In this document: piece by piece, positions 23,288-31,639 of the stretch | Layout: the number at the start of each line of letters is the position of its first letter | Position numbering within the stretch: the stretch's first letter is position 1 | Source of the DNA: Candidatus Tidjanibacter faecipullorum | Lineage (GTDB): Bacteria > Bacteroidota > Bacteroidia > Bacteroidales > Rikenellaceae | Assembly: GCA_019116245.1 (NCBI GenBank) | Contig: DXCC01000012.1 | Location: 1 to 32,114, forward strand | DNA: 32,114 nt | Reading direction: 5' to 3' | Translations under genes and position numbers: made by a program | Notes under the pieces: model-generated | Database searches by the model: none | What the model was told of the DNA's origin: nothing | Seen by the model: only the letters and a program-made list of their open reading frames with translations

Positions 23288-23797
23288 ATGAAAGTTACGA
23301 AGGTTTACGACGCCAACATTTTCGTGAACAACACCAGTACGCACGGTCAGGCGTCAGAGGTCACGCCGCCGACGCTGACGGCCGTCATGGCGGACTACAA
23401 GGCCATGGGCATGGCCGGTTCGCTCGAGCTGTTCAACGGCTTTGACAAGATGGAGACCACGATCAAGTGGACCTATCCCGACAGCGACACGCAGAAGGTG
23501 TTTGCCAACTTCCGCAAGCCCATCGATCTGATGATCCGCTCCAGCAAGGCGGAGTGCGAGACGGGCGAAATTGTCGAGGTGCCCATCGTCATGTACGTGA
23601 AGGGCTACTCGAAAACCCATCCCGCCGGCACCTTCAAGGCCAAGGAGGACACGGAGCTGGAGAGTTCGCTCGCCGTGAACTACTACCGGCTGGAGATCGA
23701 CGGCGACCCCATCGTCGAGGTCGACGTGCTGAACAACATCTACAAGGTGGGCGGCGAGGACCTGCTGGCCGAACGTCGCCAGAACCTGGGCATCTAA
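23288..23797 (+). CDS. tail tube protein, P2 FII-like
   Basis: The 169-residue protein matches the P2-type major tail tube: NIFVNNTSTHGQASEVTPPTLTAVMADYKAMGMAGSLELFNGFDKMETTIKWTY, then beta-strands and a C-terminal YRLEIDGDPIVEVDVLNNIYKVGGEDLLAERRQNLGI. It forms hexameric rings stacked into the inner tube. Its place directly after the sheath is standard. Confidence 0.9.
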   Translation: MKVTKVYDANIFVNNTSTHGQASEVTPPTLTAVMADYKAMGMAGSLELFNGFDKMETTIKWTYPDSDTQKVFANFRKPIDLMIRSSKAECETGEIVEVPIVMYVKGYSKTHPAGTFKAKEDTELESSLAVNYYRLEIDGDPIVEVDVLNNIYKVGGEDLLAERRQNLGI

Positions 23798-23812
23798 CAC
23801 ACACAACCGACT

Positions 23813-24106
23813 ATGGAAGCATTGAATCGAAAACCCGACCTCTCCCCGCGTCGCAGCATGATGCTCGACGAGCAGACCCGCATCGAGGAGATCGGCATGA
23901 CCGTCCGCGAGCAGCGGCGCATCGCCTGCGACAAACACTTGAGCGACGAGGACAAGGGGCTCTGCGTCATCGCCGCCAAGATCCTCGTGAACGGTCAGCG
24001 CATCGTCTTTGACGATCTGATGGATTGTTTCACGACCGAGGAGCTGGAGAAGATCACCGCCTTCCTCTTCCCGGACAAGGCGGAGGACGGCGAAAAAAAG
24101 GCGTAA
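23813..24106 (+). CDS. tail assembly chaperone, zero-frame product (gpE-like)
   Basis: The 97-residue short form is helical and charged, as P2 gpE or Mu gp41 are. It ends just after a slippery sequence. Tail chaperones of this kind coat the tape measure protein before the tube grows, and the short and long forms are made in a fixed ratio. Position between tube and tape measure fits. The start follows an AC-rich leader 15 bases after the tube stop. Confidence 0.82.
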   Translation: MEALNRKPDLSPRRSMMLDEQTRIEEIGMTVREQRRIACDKHLSDEDKGLCVIAAKILVNGQRIVFDDLMDCFTTEELEKITAFLFPDKAEDGEKKA

Positions 24107-24285
24107 CGATCCCCGCCGACTCGGACATCGTCTTCCTGGCTCACTGGGTCGGCGGCGGTCTCGACGCCGTGCTGGATCTGTCGGTGGAGGATTTCCACCG
24201 CTACTTCGAGGCGGCGCTGGAGTTCTACCGTCAGGAGCGCACCTTGCCGCAGCGCGTGGTGCTGGCGGGGATTGAACGGAAATGA
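23813..24285 (+). CDS. tail assembly chaperone, -1 frameshift product (gpE+E'-like)
   Basis: A-AAA-AAG at 24094-24100 lies in the zero frame as codons AAA-AAG, so tRNAs can slip back one base and continue in the frame that is open to 24285. The long form would be 157 residues, adding VTIPADSDIVFLAHWVGGGL and a helical tail ending in GIERK. The second frame has no good start of its own near the border. This follows the known -1 frameshift in the P2 E and lambda G-T genes. Downstream GC-rich sequence could form a stimulating hairpin, which I did not fold. Confidence 0.8.
24094..24100 (+). promoter_or_regulatory. slippery heptamer A-AAA-AAG for -1 frameshifting
   Basis: Seven A residues at 24093-24099 and G at 24100 give A-AAA-AAG in register with the zero frame, five bases before its TAA. 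This heptamer is among the most efficient known in bacteria (as in dnaX). Confidence 0.85.
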
Positions 24286-24297
24286 TCGGGGGGAAGG

Positions 24298-24513
24298 CTA
24301 CGCCAGAGCGACGATCAGCAGGATCAGCAGGGCGCAGCCGGCTACGATCAGGGCAGCCTGAGCCAGCGCACCCAGCAGGGTGGCGGCCGCTGCCGCTACT
24401 TTGAGCAGCTGCGTGCAAAGTGCCGGAAGCCCCACCGTAAAGAGTTGGAGAATTTTCCCACCCAATCTGCCGATGGCCCTTGCGGCCGATATGTCCTTTG
24501 ATGGCGTAGTCAT
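24298..24513 (-). CDS. small membrane protein on the opposite strand inside the tail operon
   Basis: The 71-residue protein has a short polar start (MTTPSKDISAARAIGRLGGK) and two hydrophobic stretches: ILQLFTVGLPALCTQLLKVA, a weaker one, and LVAGCALLILLIVALA-like sequence at the C-terminus. It fills the only large gap (255 bases) of the late tail region and runs against its neighbours. On the minus strand TATCTTTG, an exact TAnnTTTG box, lies just upstream of the ATG, so it may have its own promoter and be expressed in the lysogen. A TTG start at 24528 would add five residues. It could be a superinfection-exclusion or holin-like protein; no family is recognised. Confidence 0.55.
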   Translation of the reverse strand: MTTPSKDISAARAIGRLGGKILQLFTVGLPALCTQLLKVAAAAATLLGALAQAALIVAGCALLILLIVALA

Positions 24514-24540
24514 ATTCCAAAGATACAAAAAACAGATAAC

Positions 24541-26508
24541 ATGGCTTTAGCTGCGAAAGCATTTACCCTCGCTTTTGTCCTGACCGCTACCGACAAGATG
24601 AGTCAGGTGATCGACCGTGCCGTGAGCAAGTCGCTGGGCAGCCTGTCGTCCTTTGAGCGCAATGCCGGCAAGATCGGCGGTGCGCTGATGAAGGGCGGCA
24701 TGCAGATGCTGAATGCCGGAGCGGCTGCTGCCGGCGGCCTGGTGTCCATGTCGAAAGCGGCGGCGGACTATGCCGGCGACATGAAGGATATGGCGCGCGC
24801 GACGGGTGTCGGGTTTGAGGAGATCCAGGAACTGGCCTATGCGGCCAAGATGTCCGGCATCGAGGCCGACAAGCTCAAGGCGGCCTTCGTGAAGCTGGAC
24901 AAGGCGATGACGGAGGCGGCCTCCGGCAACAAGACCTATTTGCAGACCTTCAGCGACCTCGGCATCCAGCTGCGGGACAGCGAGGGTAACCTGCGCAAGC
25001 CGAACGAGATCTTCGAGGAGGTGGCCGAGCTGTTCAGCAAGACGGAGGACAGCGCAGCCAAGACGGCCCTGGCTTACGAACTGTTCGGCAAGTCGGGCGC
25101 CGATCTGATCCCGATGCTCAACGACGGTAAGGCAGGCATGGAGGAGTGGTTTCGGATGGCGCGCGAGGCCGGTCTCGTGATGGGCGACGAGATGGGTACA
25201 GCAGCCGAGACGGCCGGCGATCAGATGGACGGGCTGATGAACAAGCTGCGCGGCACGAGTCTGCAGCTGGGCACCCGACTGATCCCCACCGTGACCGCCT
25301 TTGTGGAAAAGCTCGACGCGACCCTCTCCCGTGTGCTGGAGTGGATCGACCGCAACCCCAAGCTGGTCGAGAGCATCGGTCAGATTGCCCTGCAGGGGGC
25401 CAAGTGGCTGGTGATCCTCGGCGGAGGTAGCGTGGCGCTGGGCGGGCTGAGTGTGGCGATCGGCAAGGTCGGCACCGCCTTCCGGGTCGTGCAGGGGGTC
25501 TTCAAGGCGGGCAGTCTGGCCAAGGGCATCGCCTCCATGCTGACCCCGATGGGGTGGGTCAAGGCGGCGGTGATGGTCATCGTGGCGCTGGCCTATCTGG
25601 TCATCCGAAACTGGGAGGCGATCTCCGGCTTCTTCGTGCGGCTGTGGGGCAAGGTCAAGGAGATCTTCTCGGCCGCGTGGGCGTGGATCAAGAACCTCTT
25701 TCTGAACTACACGCCGCAGGGGCTGATCATCCAGCATTGGGACACGATCGTGGCCTTCTTCGCCGGTCTGTGGGCCAAGGTCAAGACGGCCTTTTCGGCC
25801 GCGTGGGCGTGGATCAAAAACCTGCTGCTCAACTACACGCCGCAGGGACTGATTATCCGCCATTGGGATACGATCGTCGCCTTCTTTGCCGGTCTGTGGA
25901 GCCGCGTGGTGGCGGGTATTTCGGATTCGTGGAATCGGATCCGTGACTGGTTCGCTAATTTGCAGCCCGTCGAGTGGATCCGCGGCGCGTGGGAGAGCGT
26001 GGGTAACTTCTTCGCCACGCTCGGTACCCGCTTCTTCGAGTGGGGACGCAACCTGCTCGAGAGCCTGTGGCGGGGGATCACCTCCGTGGTGTCGCGCGTG
26101 GTGGAGGGGGTCCGCAAGGTGGGGCGCAAGATCGCCGACGGTTTCCGCTCCTTCTTCGGCATCAACTCGCCCTCGCGGCTCTTTGCCGAGTATGGCCTGA
26201 ACATCACGCAGGGGCTGGTCGTGGGACTCGACCGCGGCGGCAATGCCGTTGAGGCGGCCACCGGCGGCGTGGCAGCCCGCACGATGGCCGGCATGGAGGA
26301 GGGCATGACCTACGGCGGTGCCACCTTCAACGCTCTCACGGGCGGCAGCGTGACGGTTCACTACGCTCCGCAGATTACCATCAACGGCGCCTCTTCGGAG
26401 CAGACCCGCGACGAGTTCTCGGCGCTGCTGCGCAAGCACGCCGCCGAGATTCTGGACATCATCCGGCGCGATGCGGCCAACACCGCGCGCTTGTCATTCA
26501 CCGCATAG
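24541..26508 (+). CDS. tail tape measure protein
   Basis: The 655-residue protein sets tail length and passes through the tube. The N-terminal 250 residues match phage tail tape measure proteins: MLNAGAAAAGG, MKDMARATGVGFEEIQELAYAAKMSGIE, FSDLGIQLRDSEGNLRKPNEIFEEVAELF and ALAYELFGKSGADLIPML. A hydrophobic part follows (about 280-355). Residues 357-482 are three 42-residue repeats with a HWDTIVAFFAGLW start, and a fourth degenerate unit comes after. The end contains FRSFFGINSPSRLFAEYGLNITQGLVVGLDRGG, the usual conserved C-terminal block. At about 1.5 angstrom per residue it would predict a tail near 100 nm. Confidence 0.93.
   Translation: MALAAKAFTLAFVLTATDKMSQVIDRAVSKSLGSLSSFERNAGKIGGALMKGGMQMLNAGAAAAGGLVSMSKAAADYAGDMKDMARATGVGFEEIQELAYAAKMSGIEADKLKAAFVKLDKAMTEAASGNKTYLQTFSDLGIQLRDSEGNLRKPNEIFEEVAELFSKTEDSAAKTALAYELFGKSGADLIPMLNDGKAGMEEWFRMAREAGLVMGDEMGTAAETAGDQMDGLMNKLRGTSLQLGTRLIPTVTAFVEKLDATLSRVLEWIDRNPKLVESIGQIALQGAKWLVILGGGSVALGGLSVAIGKVGTAFRVVQGVFKAGSLAKGIASMLTPMGWVKAAVMVIVALAYLVIRNWEAISGFFVRLWGKVKEIFSAAWAWIKNLFLNYTPQGLIIQHWDTIVAFFAGLWAKVKTAFSAAWAWIKNLLLNYTPQGLIIRHWDTIVAFFAGLWSRVVAGISDSWNRIRDWFANLQPVEWIRGAWESVGNFFATLGTRFFEWGRNLLESLWRGITSVVSRVVEGVRKVGRKIADGFRSFFGINSPSRLFAEYGLNITQGLVVGLDRGGNAVEAATGGVAARTMAGMEEGMTYGGATFNALTGGSVTVHYAPQITINGASSEQTRDEFSALLRKHAAEILDIIRRDAANTARLSFTA
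25609..25986 (+). repeat. 126-bp tandem repeats inside the tape measure gene
   Basis: Units start at 25609, 25735 and 25861. Units 1 and 2 are nearly identical over their second half (GCGTGGATCAA, AACTACACGCCGCAGGG), and units 2 and 3 over their first. Each encodes 42 residues rich in Trp, Phe and Ile. Confidence 0.8.
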
Positions 26509-26511
26509 GCT

Positions 26512-27357
26512 ATGTTCGCACAACTGGGAGATCATCGTTTCGAGGGACTGAAAACCCCCGCGTCGTTCAGCGGCTCGGAGGCGGTACAGTTCGGGCAGAT
26601 TGCGCGCATCAACCGCAAGCCGGTGGTGCAGCCGACCGGCCGCGAGCTGGCGGAGCTGTCGCTGACGCTCCGCTTCACGACCGACTTCTGCGAACCCTCC
26701 GAGGAGATCGAGGCGCTGCGCGGCTCCATGCAGCGCTTCGAGGTGCTGCCCTACATCACCGGCGAGGGGCGCATCGTGGGGAAGTTTGTCATCACCTCCC
26801 TCGACGTGACGGCCGAGCGGTGCGGTGCGGACGGCCGCGTGGAGATGGCCACCGTGACCCTCGGCCTGCTGGAGAGCGTGGGCGAGAACGAACCGGCCGC
26901 CGCGACGGGAACCGCCCTGTCGAGCCGTAACCCCGTGGCGCAGCCGGCCGCTTCGCCGGTACCGGCTGCGGCCGCCTCCATCACGGCCGACCTGGCAACG
27001 GCCCGCAACGGGGTGGCGGGTATCGGCCGGACGGTGGCGTCGATCCGCCAGCGTACCACCAGTTTCAAGCGTGGCGTGCGTCAGGTGCGCCAGCTGGCTG
27101 ACGGGGTGCAGGAGGCTTATGCGACGGCCAAGACCAAGGTGACCGCCACCCGCAAAATTATCGCCCGCGCCTCCCAGCTGCCCACGTCGCTCGACGAGGC
27201 CATTGCGTGGGCCGAGAACCTCGCCCGTCTGGACGATACGGCCGACCTCACCGTGCTGGAGATGCAGGTCGGACAGCTGACCGCCAGCGCGGCACAGGTG
27301 ACGGCCGATGCGGCGCCCGTGGTCGGCTTTGTGGCAACGAAGGAAGGAGGTGAGTGA
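26512..27357 (+). CDS. tail protein U-like
   Basis: The 281-residue protein starts like P2 gpU: MFAQLGDHRFEGLKTPASFSGSEAVQFGQIARINRKPVVQPTG, LSLTLRFTTDFCEPSEEIEALRGSMQRFEVLPYITGEGRIVGKFVITSLDVT and EMATVTLGLLE. P2 gpU is a tail-end protein of about 160 residues; here a long Ala/Thr/Val-rich helical C-terminal extension follows (about 130-281), which might be a coiled coil. It follows the tape measure by three bases and ends by sharing one base with the next ATG. GpU identification is by N-terminal pattern and gene order. Confidence 0.75.
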   Translation: MFAQLGDHRFEGLKTPASFSGSEAVQFGQIARINRKPVVQPTGRELAELSLTLRFTTDFCEPSEEIEALRGSMQRFEVLPYITGEGRIVGKFVITSLDVTAERCGADGRVEMATVTLGLLESVGENEPAAATGTALSSRNPVAQPAASPVPAAAASITADLATARNGVAGIGRTVASIRQRTTSFKRGVRQVRQLADGVQEAYATAKTKVTATRKIIARASQLPTSLDEAIAWAENLARLDDTADLTVLEMQVGQLTASAAQVTADAAPVVGFVATKEGGE

Positions 27358-27572
27358 TGGCGAGCTTCAACTATACGACCATCGAGGGGGACCGCATCGA
27401 CACGCTGGCCGCCCGCTTCTACGGGAGTAACCGGGGCATTGCCATCCTGGCGGATGCCAACCCGTCGGTTCCCATCACCGCCGTCTATCCGGTGGGCACG
27501 GTGCTGATTGTGCCGATCATCGACGATGCTACGGTCACCGATAATGCCGATCTGCCGCCATGGAAACGCTGA
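27357..27572 (+). CDS. tail protein X, LysM-like
   Basis: The 71-residue protein is a P2 gpX-like LysM domain: EGDRIDTLAARFYGSNRGIAILADANPSV, then VYPVGTVLIVPII. LysM domains bind peptidoglycan or serve as structural adapters in the baseplate hub. The ATG at 27357 follows AAGGAGGTGAG, one of the few clear ribosome sites in the window; a GTG one codon upstream is an alternative. It overlaps the next gene by 13 bases. Confidence 0.87.
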   Translation: MASFNYTTIEGDRIDTLAARFYGSNRGIAILADANPSVPITAVYPVGTVLIVPIIDDATVTDNADLPPWKR

Positions 27573-28570
27573 AACAACACCTCGTGCAGGTCACGATTGC
27601 CGGGCGCAACGTCACGGCCGACGTGACGCCCTACCTCTCGCAGGTGGGCTACAACGACAAGGAGGAGGCCGAGAGCGACGACATTGCTCTGATCTTCGAC
27701 GATGCCGAGGGACGTTGGCAGCAGGGGTGGTATCCCCAGCAGGGCGACACGCTGACGGTGACGATCGGTTCGCCGGAGGCGCCGCTGGCCTGCGGGCTGT
27801 TCGAGATCGACGAGATCGAGCTGGAGCTGGCTCCCGATCAGGTTACCGTCAAGGGCATTGCGGCCGCCGTCACCCGGGCGCTGCGCACACGCAACAGCAA
27901 GGCGTTCGAGAAACAGACCCTGCGGCAGATTGCCCAGTATTTCGCCACCAAGCACGGCCTGCGGCTGACGGGCGACGAGACGGAGCTGCAGCGCATCGAG
28001 GTGGACCGCAAGACGCAGGAGCGGCAGACGGACCTCTCGTTTCTCGCCGGACTGGGAAGCGAGTACGACATCGTCTTCTCCGTGCGGGGCGATCAGCTGA
28101 TCTTCATCGACCGCGACGCGCTCGATGCGCAGCCGGAGGTGCTGACCTTCGCCCGCGAGGAGTTGAGCAAGGGGCGCTTCATCGACAAGACCAGCCAAAC
28201 CTACGGCGAGGCGTCGGTGGCCAGTCGGGAGATGAAGACCAACAGCGTCCACCGCTGGACCTACACCCCGGCGGTGGTTGAGAATCAGAAGGGCACCCTG
28301 TCGAAAGAGGTGTGGCAGGGCGAGACGACGGCCACCACCTCGGCGCAGGCGCAGGCACAGGCTCGGGCCGGCCTGCGGAACAACAATCGGGACAAGGTGA
28401 CCGGGTCGATCACCGTGCCGGGCAACGTCCGTCTGGTGGCCGGCATCAACATCCGGCTGACGGGCGTGGGTGCCTTCTCGGGCAAGTGGCACGTCATCTC
28501 CTCGTCCCACACGGTAAACAACGCGGACGGCTACGTCACCACGGCCACCATCCGCAGAATCGGAGCTTGA
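27560..28570 (+). CDS. baseplate hub protein, GpD (late control D) family
   Basis: The 336-residue protein matches the GpD/T4 gp27-like hub: DVTPYLSQVGYNDKEEAESDDIALIFDDAEGRWQQGWYPQQGDTLTVTIG, ELELAPDQVTVKGIAAA, then LAGLGSEYDIVFSVRGDQLIFIDRDALD and FIDKTSQTYGEASV. The C-terminal region ends in WHVISSSHTVNNADGYVTTATIRRIGA, as in other late-control D proteins. It joins the tube to the central spike. Confidence 0.9.
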   Translation: METLKQHLVQVTIAGRNVTADVTPYLSQVGYNDKEEAESDDIALIFDDAEGRWQQGWYPQQGDTLTVTIGSPEAPLACGLFEIDEIELELAPDQVTVKGIAAAVTRALRTRNSKAFEKQTLRQIAQYFATKHGLRLTGDETELQRIEVDRKTQERQTDLSFLAGLGSEYDIVFSVRGDQLIFIDRDALDAQPEVLTFAREELSKGRFIDKTSQTYGEASVASREMKTNSVHRWTYTPAVVENQKGTLSKEVWQGETTATTSAQAQAQARAGLRNNNRDKVTGSITVPGNVRLVAGINIRLTGVGAFSGKWHVISSSHTVNNADGYVTTATIRRIGA

Positions 28571-28573
28571 GGC

Positions 28574-29107
28574 ATGATGCGACTGGGAATCATATCGGAA
28601 CTGGGCAGCGGGGAGAACCTCGGCTATGCCCGCGTGTCGTTCGACGAGGTGGGCATCGTCTCCGGCTGGCTGGCCCTGCCGTCGGCTGGCACCCGCCGCA
28701 CGAAGCAATGGACGCCGCTGGAGGTCAATACGCAGGTGGCCTGCCTGATGGACGACCGTTGCGAACAGGGGGTGATCGTCATGGCGCTCTGGAGCAGCGC
28801 GGACATGCCGCCGGAGTGGGCCGGAGCGGAGACCATCGGCACGCAGTATGCCGACGGTACACGGATTGTGTACGACGCCGGCGCACACCGGCTCACGGTC
28901 GATGCCCCCGATGCGGAGCTGACCCTCACGTGCCGCAAGCTCACCGTGACGGGCGAGGTGGCCATCACGGGCGACGCCTCGGTATCGGGAACGCTCGATG
29001 CCTCGGAGGTGACGGCCGGCGACCTGCTCAAGGTCTCCCTCACGGGACACAAACACAACACGCTCGCCGTCGGTTCGCCGACTTCCGAGCCTTTGCCGAT
29101 ACCGTAA
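28574..29107 (+). CDS. baseplate spike protein, GpV-like
   Basis: The 177-residue protein starts with the OB-like domain of P2 gpV (GIISELGSGENLGYARVSFDEVGIVSGWLALP, ALWSSADMPPEWAG) and continues into repeated strands of a triple beta-helix. It has His159-x-His161 in LTGHKHN, the metal-binding signature of spike tips. It pierces the outer membrane on contraction. It follows the hub gene by three bases. Confidence 0.87.
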   Translation: MMRLGIISELGSGENLGYARVSFDEVGIVSGWLALPSAGTRRTKQWTPLEVNTQVACLMDDRCEQGVIVMALWSSADMPPEWAGAETIGTQYADGTRIVYDAGAHRLTVDAPDAELTLTCRKLTVTGEVAITGDASVSGTLDASEVTAGDLLKVSLTGHKHNTLAVGSPTSEPLPIP

Positions 29108-29109
29108 CC

Positions 29110-29463
29110 ATGGAGAGAATAAGCACCGACAACTGGCAGGTGAGCCTGTCCGATCCCGCGCTCACGGTGCAGGATGCGGAGGACATTGCGCAGAGCATCT
29201 ACCTGCTGATCGCCACCATTCCCGGCAGCGATCCGCTGCGGCCGACCTTCGGTAGCGGGGTGTACCGCTATCTGGACCGTCCGCTGCAGGAGGTGGCGCC
29301 CCGCATCGTGTATGAGGTCACCGAGGCGATCGGCCGCTGGGAGCCGCGCATCGAGGTCACCGGCTGTACGGTCACCCGTTCGGCGGCCGACCGCGCCGTC
29401 ATCACCGTCCGGGGCAACCTCGTCGGCACGGCGCAGTCGCTGACGGTAAAAACCACATTGTAG
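29110..29463 (+). CDS. baseplate wedge protein, GpW/gp25-like
   Basis: The 117-residue protein has the gp25 pattern: QDAEDIAQSIYLLIATIPGSDPLRPTFGSGVYRYLDRPLQEVAPRIVYEVTEAIGRWEPRIEVTGCTV. It belongs to the wedge that surrounds the hub, next to gpJ. The start at 29110 is set by the two-base gap after the spike gene and by the conserved frame; longer upstream reading in this frame is a shadow. Confidence 0.9.
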   Translation: MERISTDNWQVSLSDPALTVQDAEDIAQSIYLLIATIPGSDPLRPTFGSGVYRYLDRPLQEVAPRIVYEVTEAIGRWEPRIEVTGCTVTRSAADRAVITVRGNLVGTAQSLTVKTTL

Positions 29464-29466
29464 CCT

Positions 29467-30573
29467 ATGGAAACGAACACACTACCCGAATTTGTCGAGC
29501 GCGATCCCGACGTCATCATGGCCGAGAGCAAGGCACGGCTGGAGGAACTGCTGGGGCGGGAGATCCGTCCCGCCCAGTTCGAGCAGCTGATGCTGAACCT
29601 CGTGGTCTATGCCGAGGTGCGCCTGCTCAACCGCTTCAACGCGGGCATGGCGCAGATGCTCTACCAGTTCAGCACGGCGCCGGTGCTCGACTACCTCGCT
29701 GCTCTGGTGGCCATCGAGCGTCTGCCGGCCTCCGCGGCGGGCTGCACGCTGCGCTTTACGCTGGTGGAGGGGCACGGCACGGTGCTGATCCCGGAGGGCA
29801 CGCGCGTGGCGAGCCGCGACGGGGCGGCCGTGTTCCGGGTGGACGACGACGTGATCGTGGAGCCGGAGACGCTCTCGGTGACGGTCGGCGCCACGGCCGA
29901 AGAGGCTGGAGAGGCGGACAACGGTTACGCCGCCGGCGACATCTGCGTGATCCTCGACCCGCTGGCCTTTGTTTCCGAGGCGGCCAACACCGACCTCACG
30001 GGCGGCGGCTCGGACGTGGAGAGCGACGAACAGCTGCGGGAACGCATCCGGCTGGCCCCTTCGCAATACTCCTCGGCCGGTTCGCGCGCCAGCTACGAGT
30101 TCTACGCCAAGAGTGCCAACGCGCTGGTCACGGACGTCTCGGTCACCTCGCCGCTGCCCGGTACGGTGCAGATCGTGCCGCTGACGGCCGGGGAGACCAC
30201 GCCCGAGCAGGTCATCGAGGACATCTATGCGGCTTGCAGCGCGGAGCGTGTGCGTCCGCTCACCGATACGGTGATCGTCGCCTCGCCCGAGCGGCAGGAC
30301 TACACCATTGCGGTGGACGTCACCCTCTACGAGAACGCCTCGGCTGCCGAACAGCGGGCGGAGATCGAGGCCCGGCTGACGGCCTATGCCGCCGAGAAAC
30401 GGGCCGCGCTGGGGCTGGACATCATCCGCTCGCACATCGCCCAGCGGTGCCGCCTGGAGAGCGTGTACGATGTCTCGGTCACCTCGCCGGCCGGCAACAT
30501 CGTCATCGACGAGGGACAGTTTCCCTACTGCACGGGCATTACGGTCAACATAATCGGATTCAATCGTGGATAA
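29467..30573 (+). CDS. baseplate assembly protein, GpJ family
   Basis: The 368-residue protein matches Baseplate_J: LPEFVERDPDVIMAESKARLEELLGREIRPAQFEQLMLNLVVYAEVRLLNRFN at the start, then LDYLAALVAIERLPASAAGCTLRF, PEGTRVASRDGAAVFRVDDDVIV and the typical ESDEQLRERIRLAPSQYSSAGSRASYEFYAKSA. It forms the wedge triangle with the next protein. Three bases separate it from the wedge gene and it overlaps gpI by eight. Confidence 0.92.
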   Translation: METNTLPEFVERDPDVIMAESKARLEELLGREIRPAQFEQLMLNLVVYAEVRLLNRFNAGMAQMLYQFSTAPVLDYLAALVAIERLPASAAGCTLRFTLVEGHGTVLIPEGTRVASRDGAAVFRVDDDVIVEPETLSVTVGATAEEAGEADNGYAAGDICVILDPLAFVSEAANTDLTGGGSDVESDEQLRERIRLAPSQYSSAGSRASYEFYAKSANALVTDVSVTSPLPGTVQIVPLTAGETTPEQVIEDIYAACSAERVRPLTDTVIVASPERQDYTIAVDVTLYENASAAEQRAEIEARLTAYAAEKRAALGLDIIRSHIAQRCRLESVYDVSVTSPAGNIVIDEGQFPYCTGITVNIIGFNRG

Positions 30574-31639
30574 ACGTTGCGTCATAGCCAGCGCGATCAG
30601 CGACAATGCCCTGGCGCGGGCCTTCTCCGAGCTGGTGGCCGAGCGGTGGGACGACCGGGATCTGACCCCGCTGCTGCCTTATCTGGTGGACAGCTGCACG
30701 CCTGCGGTGTTGCCCTATCTGGCCGATCAGTTCGACGTGGCCGGTCTGCAGGGCTTTGCCGTGGCCGAGACCGAGGCCCAGCAGCGCGACCTGATCAAAC
30801 GCTCCATTGCCCTGCACAAGTACCTCGGTACGCCCTGGGCGATCCGCGAGGCGTGCCGTACGGTCGGCTTTCCCGTCGTCCTGCTCGAGGAGGGCGTCAC
30901 GGCCACCCCCGACGGCCCGGCCGATCCGGACGATTGGGCGCGCTTCCGGGTGCTCGTGGAGGGCGACACGACCCGCTACATCACCGCCGAGGCGGCGTGC
31001 CGTCTGCGCCGCTTTGTGGAGAGCTACAAGAACGAACGGTCGCACCTCGTGGATCTCGGCTTCTGGCACACCTTCTCCGACCGGCTCCTGCGTGAGGAGA
31101 GTGCGCCGCACGAAGAGCTGGAGGTGCTCCACCTGTCGATGGTGCCCAATCCGGTGATCCTGACCCCGAAGGGCACGGCCGTCACCGTGGCCGTTGAGGC
31201 CAATGCGCCCTGGGCGATCGGGGCTACCTCCTGCGACTGGGGCGACGGTTCGGGCGACCGGCTGACCCTCGACTTCACGGGCGAGGCGGGGAGCAGCCGG
31301 CTCGTCGTCACCTCCGATCCCTACGTTGCCTCGCCGACGGGCTGGGGCAGGGCCTACAGCGCCGCCTACGGCCCGGCCTACCACCTGCCGGAGGGGCTCT
31401 ACGACCGCGAGCTGCGCGTTGACATCCTCACGACGGACGGCCGCCGCTTCGGCCGTCTGACCATCCGGCAGCGCGCCGGGCGCAACAATGCCTACAGCCG
31501 TGCCTACTCGAATGCCTACAACCTGTTCGACCACGCGCCCTATGTGCGGGTCGATGCGCCCGATATCGCCCTGGGAGCTTCGGGCGAGGAGAGCGTTGAG
31601 GTGCAGGTCTCCTCGAACACGGCCTGGAAAATCGAATAA
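30566..31639 (+). CDS. tail protein I with C-terminal BACON-like extension
   Basis: The first 175 residues match P2 gpI: LVDSCTPAVLPYLADQFDVAGLQGFAVAETEAQQRDLIKRSIALHKYLGTPWAIREACRTVGF. P2 gpI ends near 176 residues; this protein goes on to 357. Residues about 186-250 resemble a BACON/Ig-like domain (LTPKGTAVTVAVEANAPWAI). A Tyr/Ala/Asn-rich middle follows (GRAYSAAYGPAY, NNAYSRAYSNAYN). The last 32 residues (326-357) are only the first strands of another BACON domain, cut off after SSNTAWKIE. gpI attaches fibres to the baseplate wedge, so these parts probably form a docking point. Confidence 0.83.
   Translation: MDKRCVIASAISDNALARAFSELVAERWDDRDLTPLLPYLVDSCTPAVLPYLADQFDVAGLQGFAVAETEAQQRDLIKRSIALHKYLGTPWAIREACRTVGFPVVLLEEGVTATPDGPADPDDWARFRVLVEGDTTRYITAEAACRLRRFVESYKNERSHLVDLGFWHTFSDRLLREESAPHEELEVLHLSMVPNPVILTPKGTAVTVAVEANAPWAIGATSCDWGDGSGDRLTLDFTGEAGSSRLVVTSDPYVASPTGWGRAYSAAYGPAYHLPEGLYDRELRVDILTTDGRRFGRLTIRQRAGRNNAYSRAYSNAYNLFDHAPYVRVDAPDIALGASGEESVEVQVSSNTAWKIE

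Noticed and set aside
24547-26439. A 630-residue minus-strand frame across the tape measure gene
   Set aside because: Same type of shadow; the + strand encodes a recognisable tape measure protein over the whole length.
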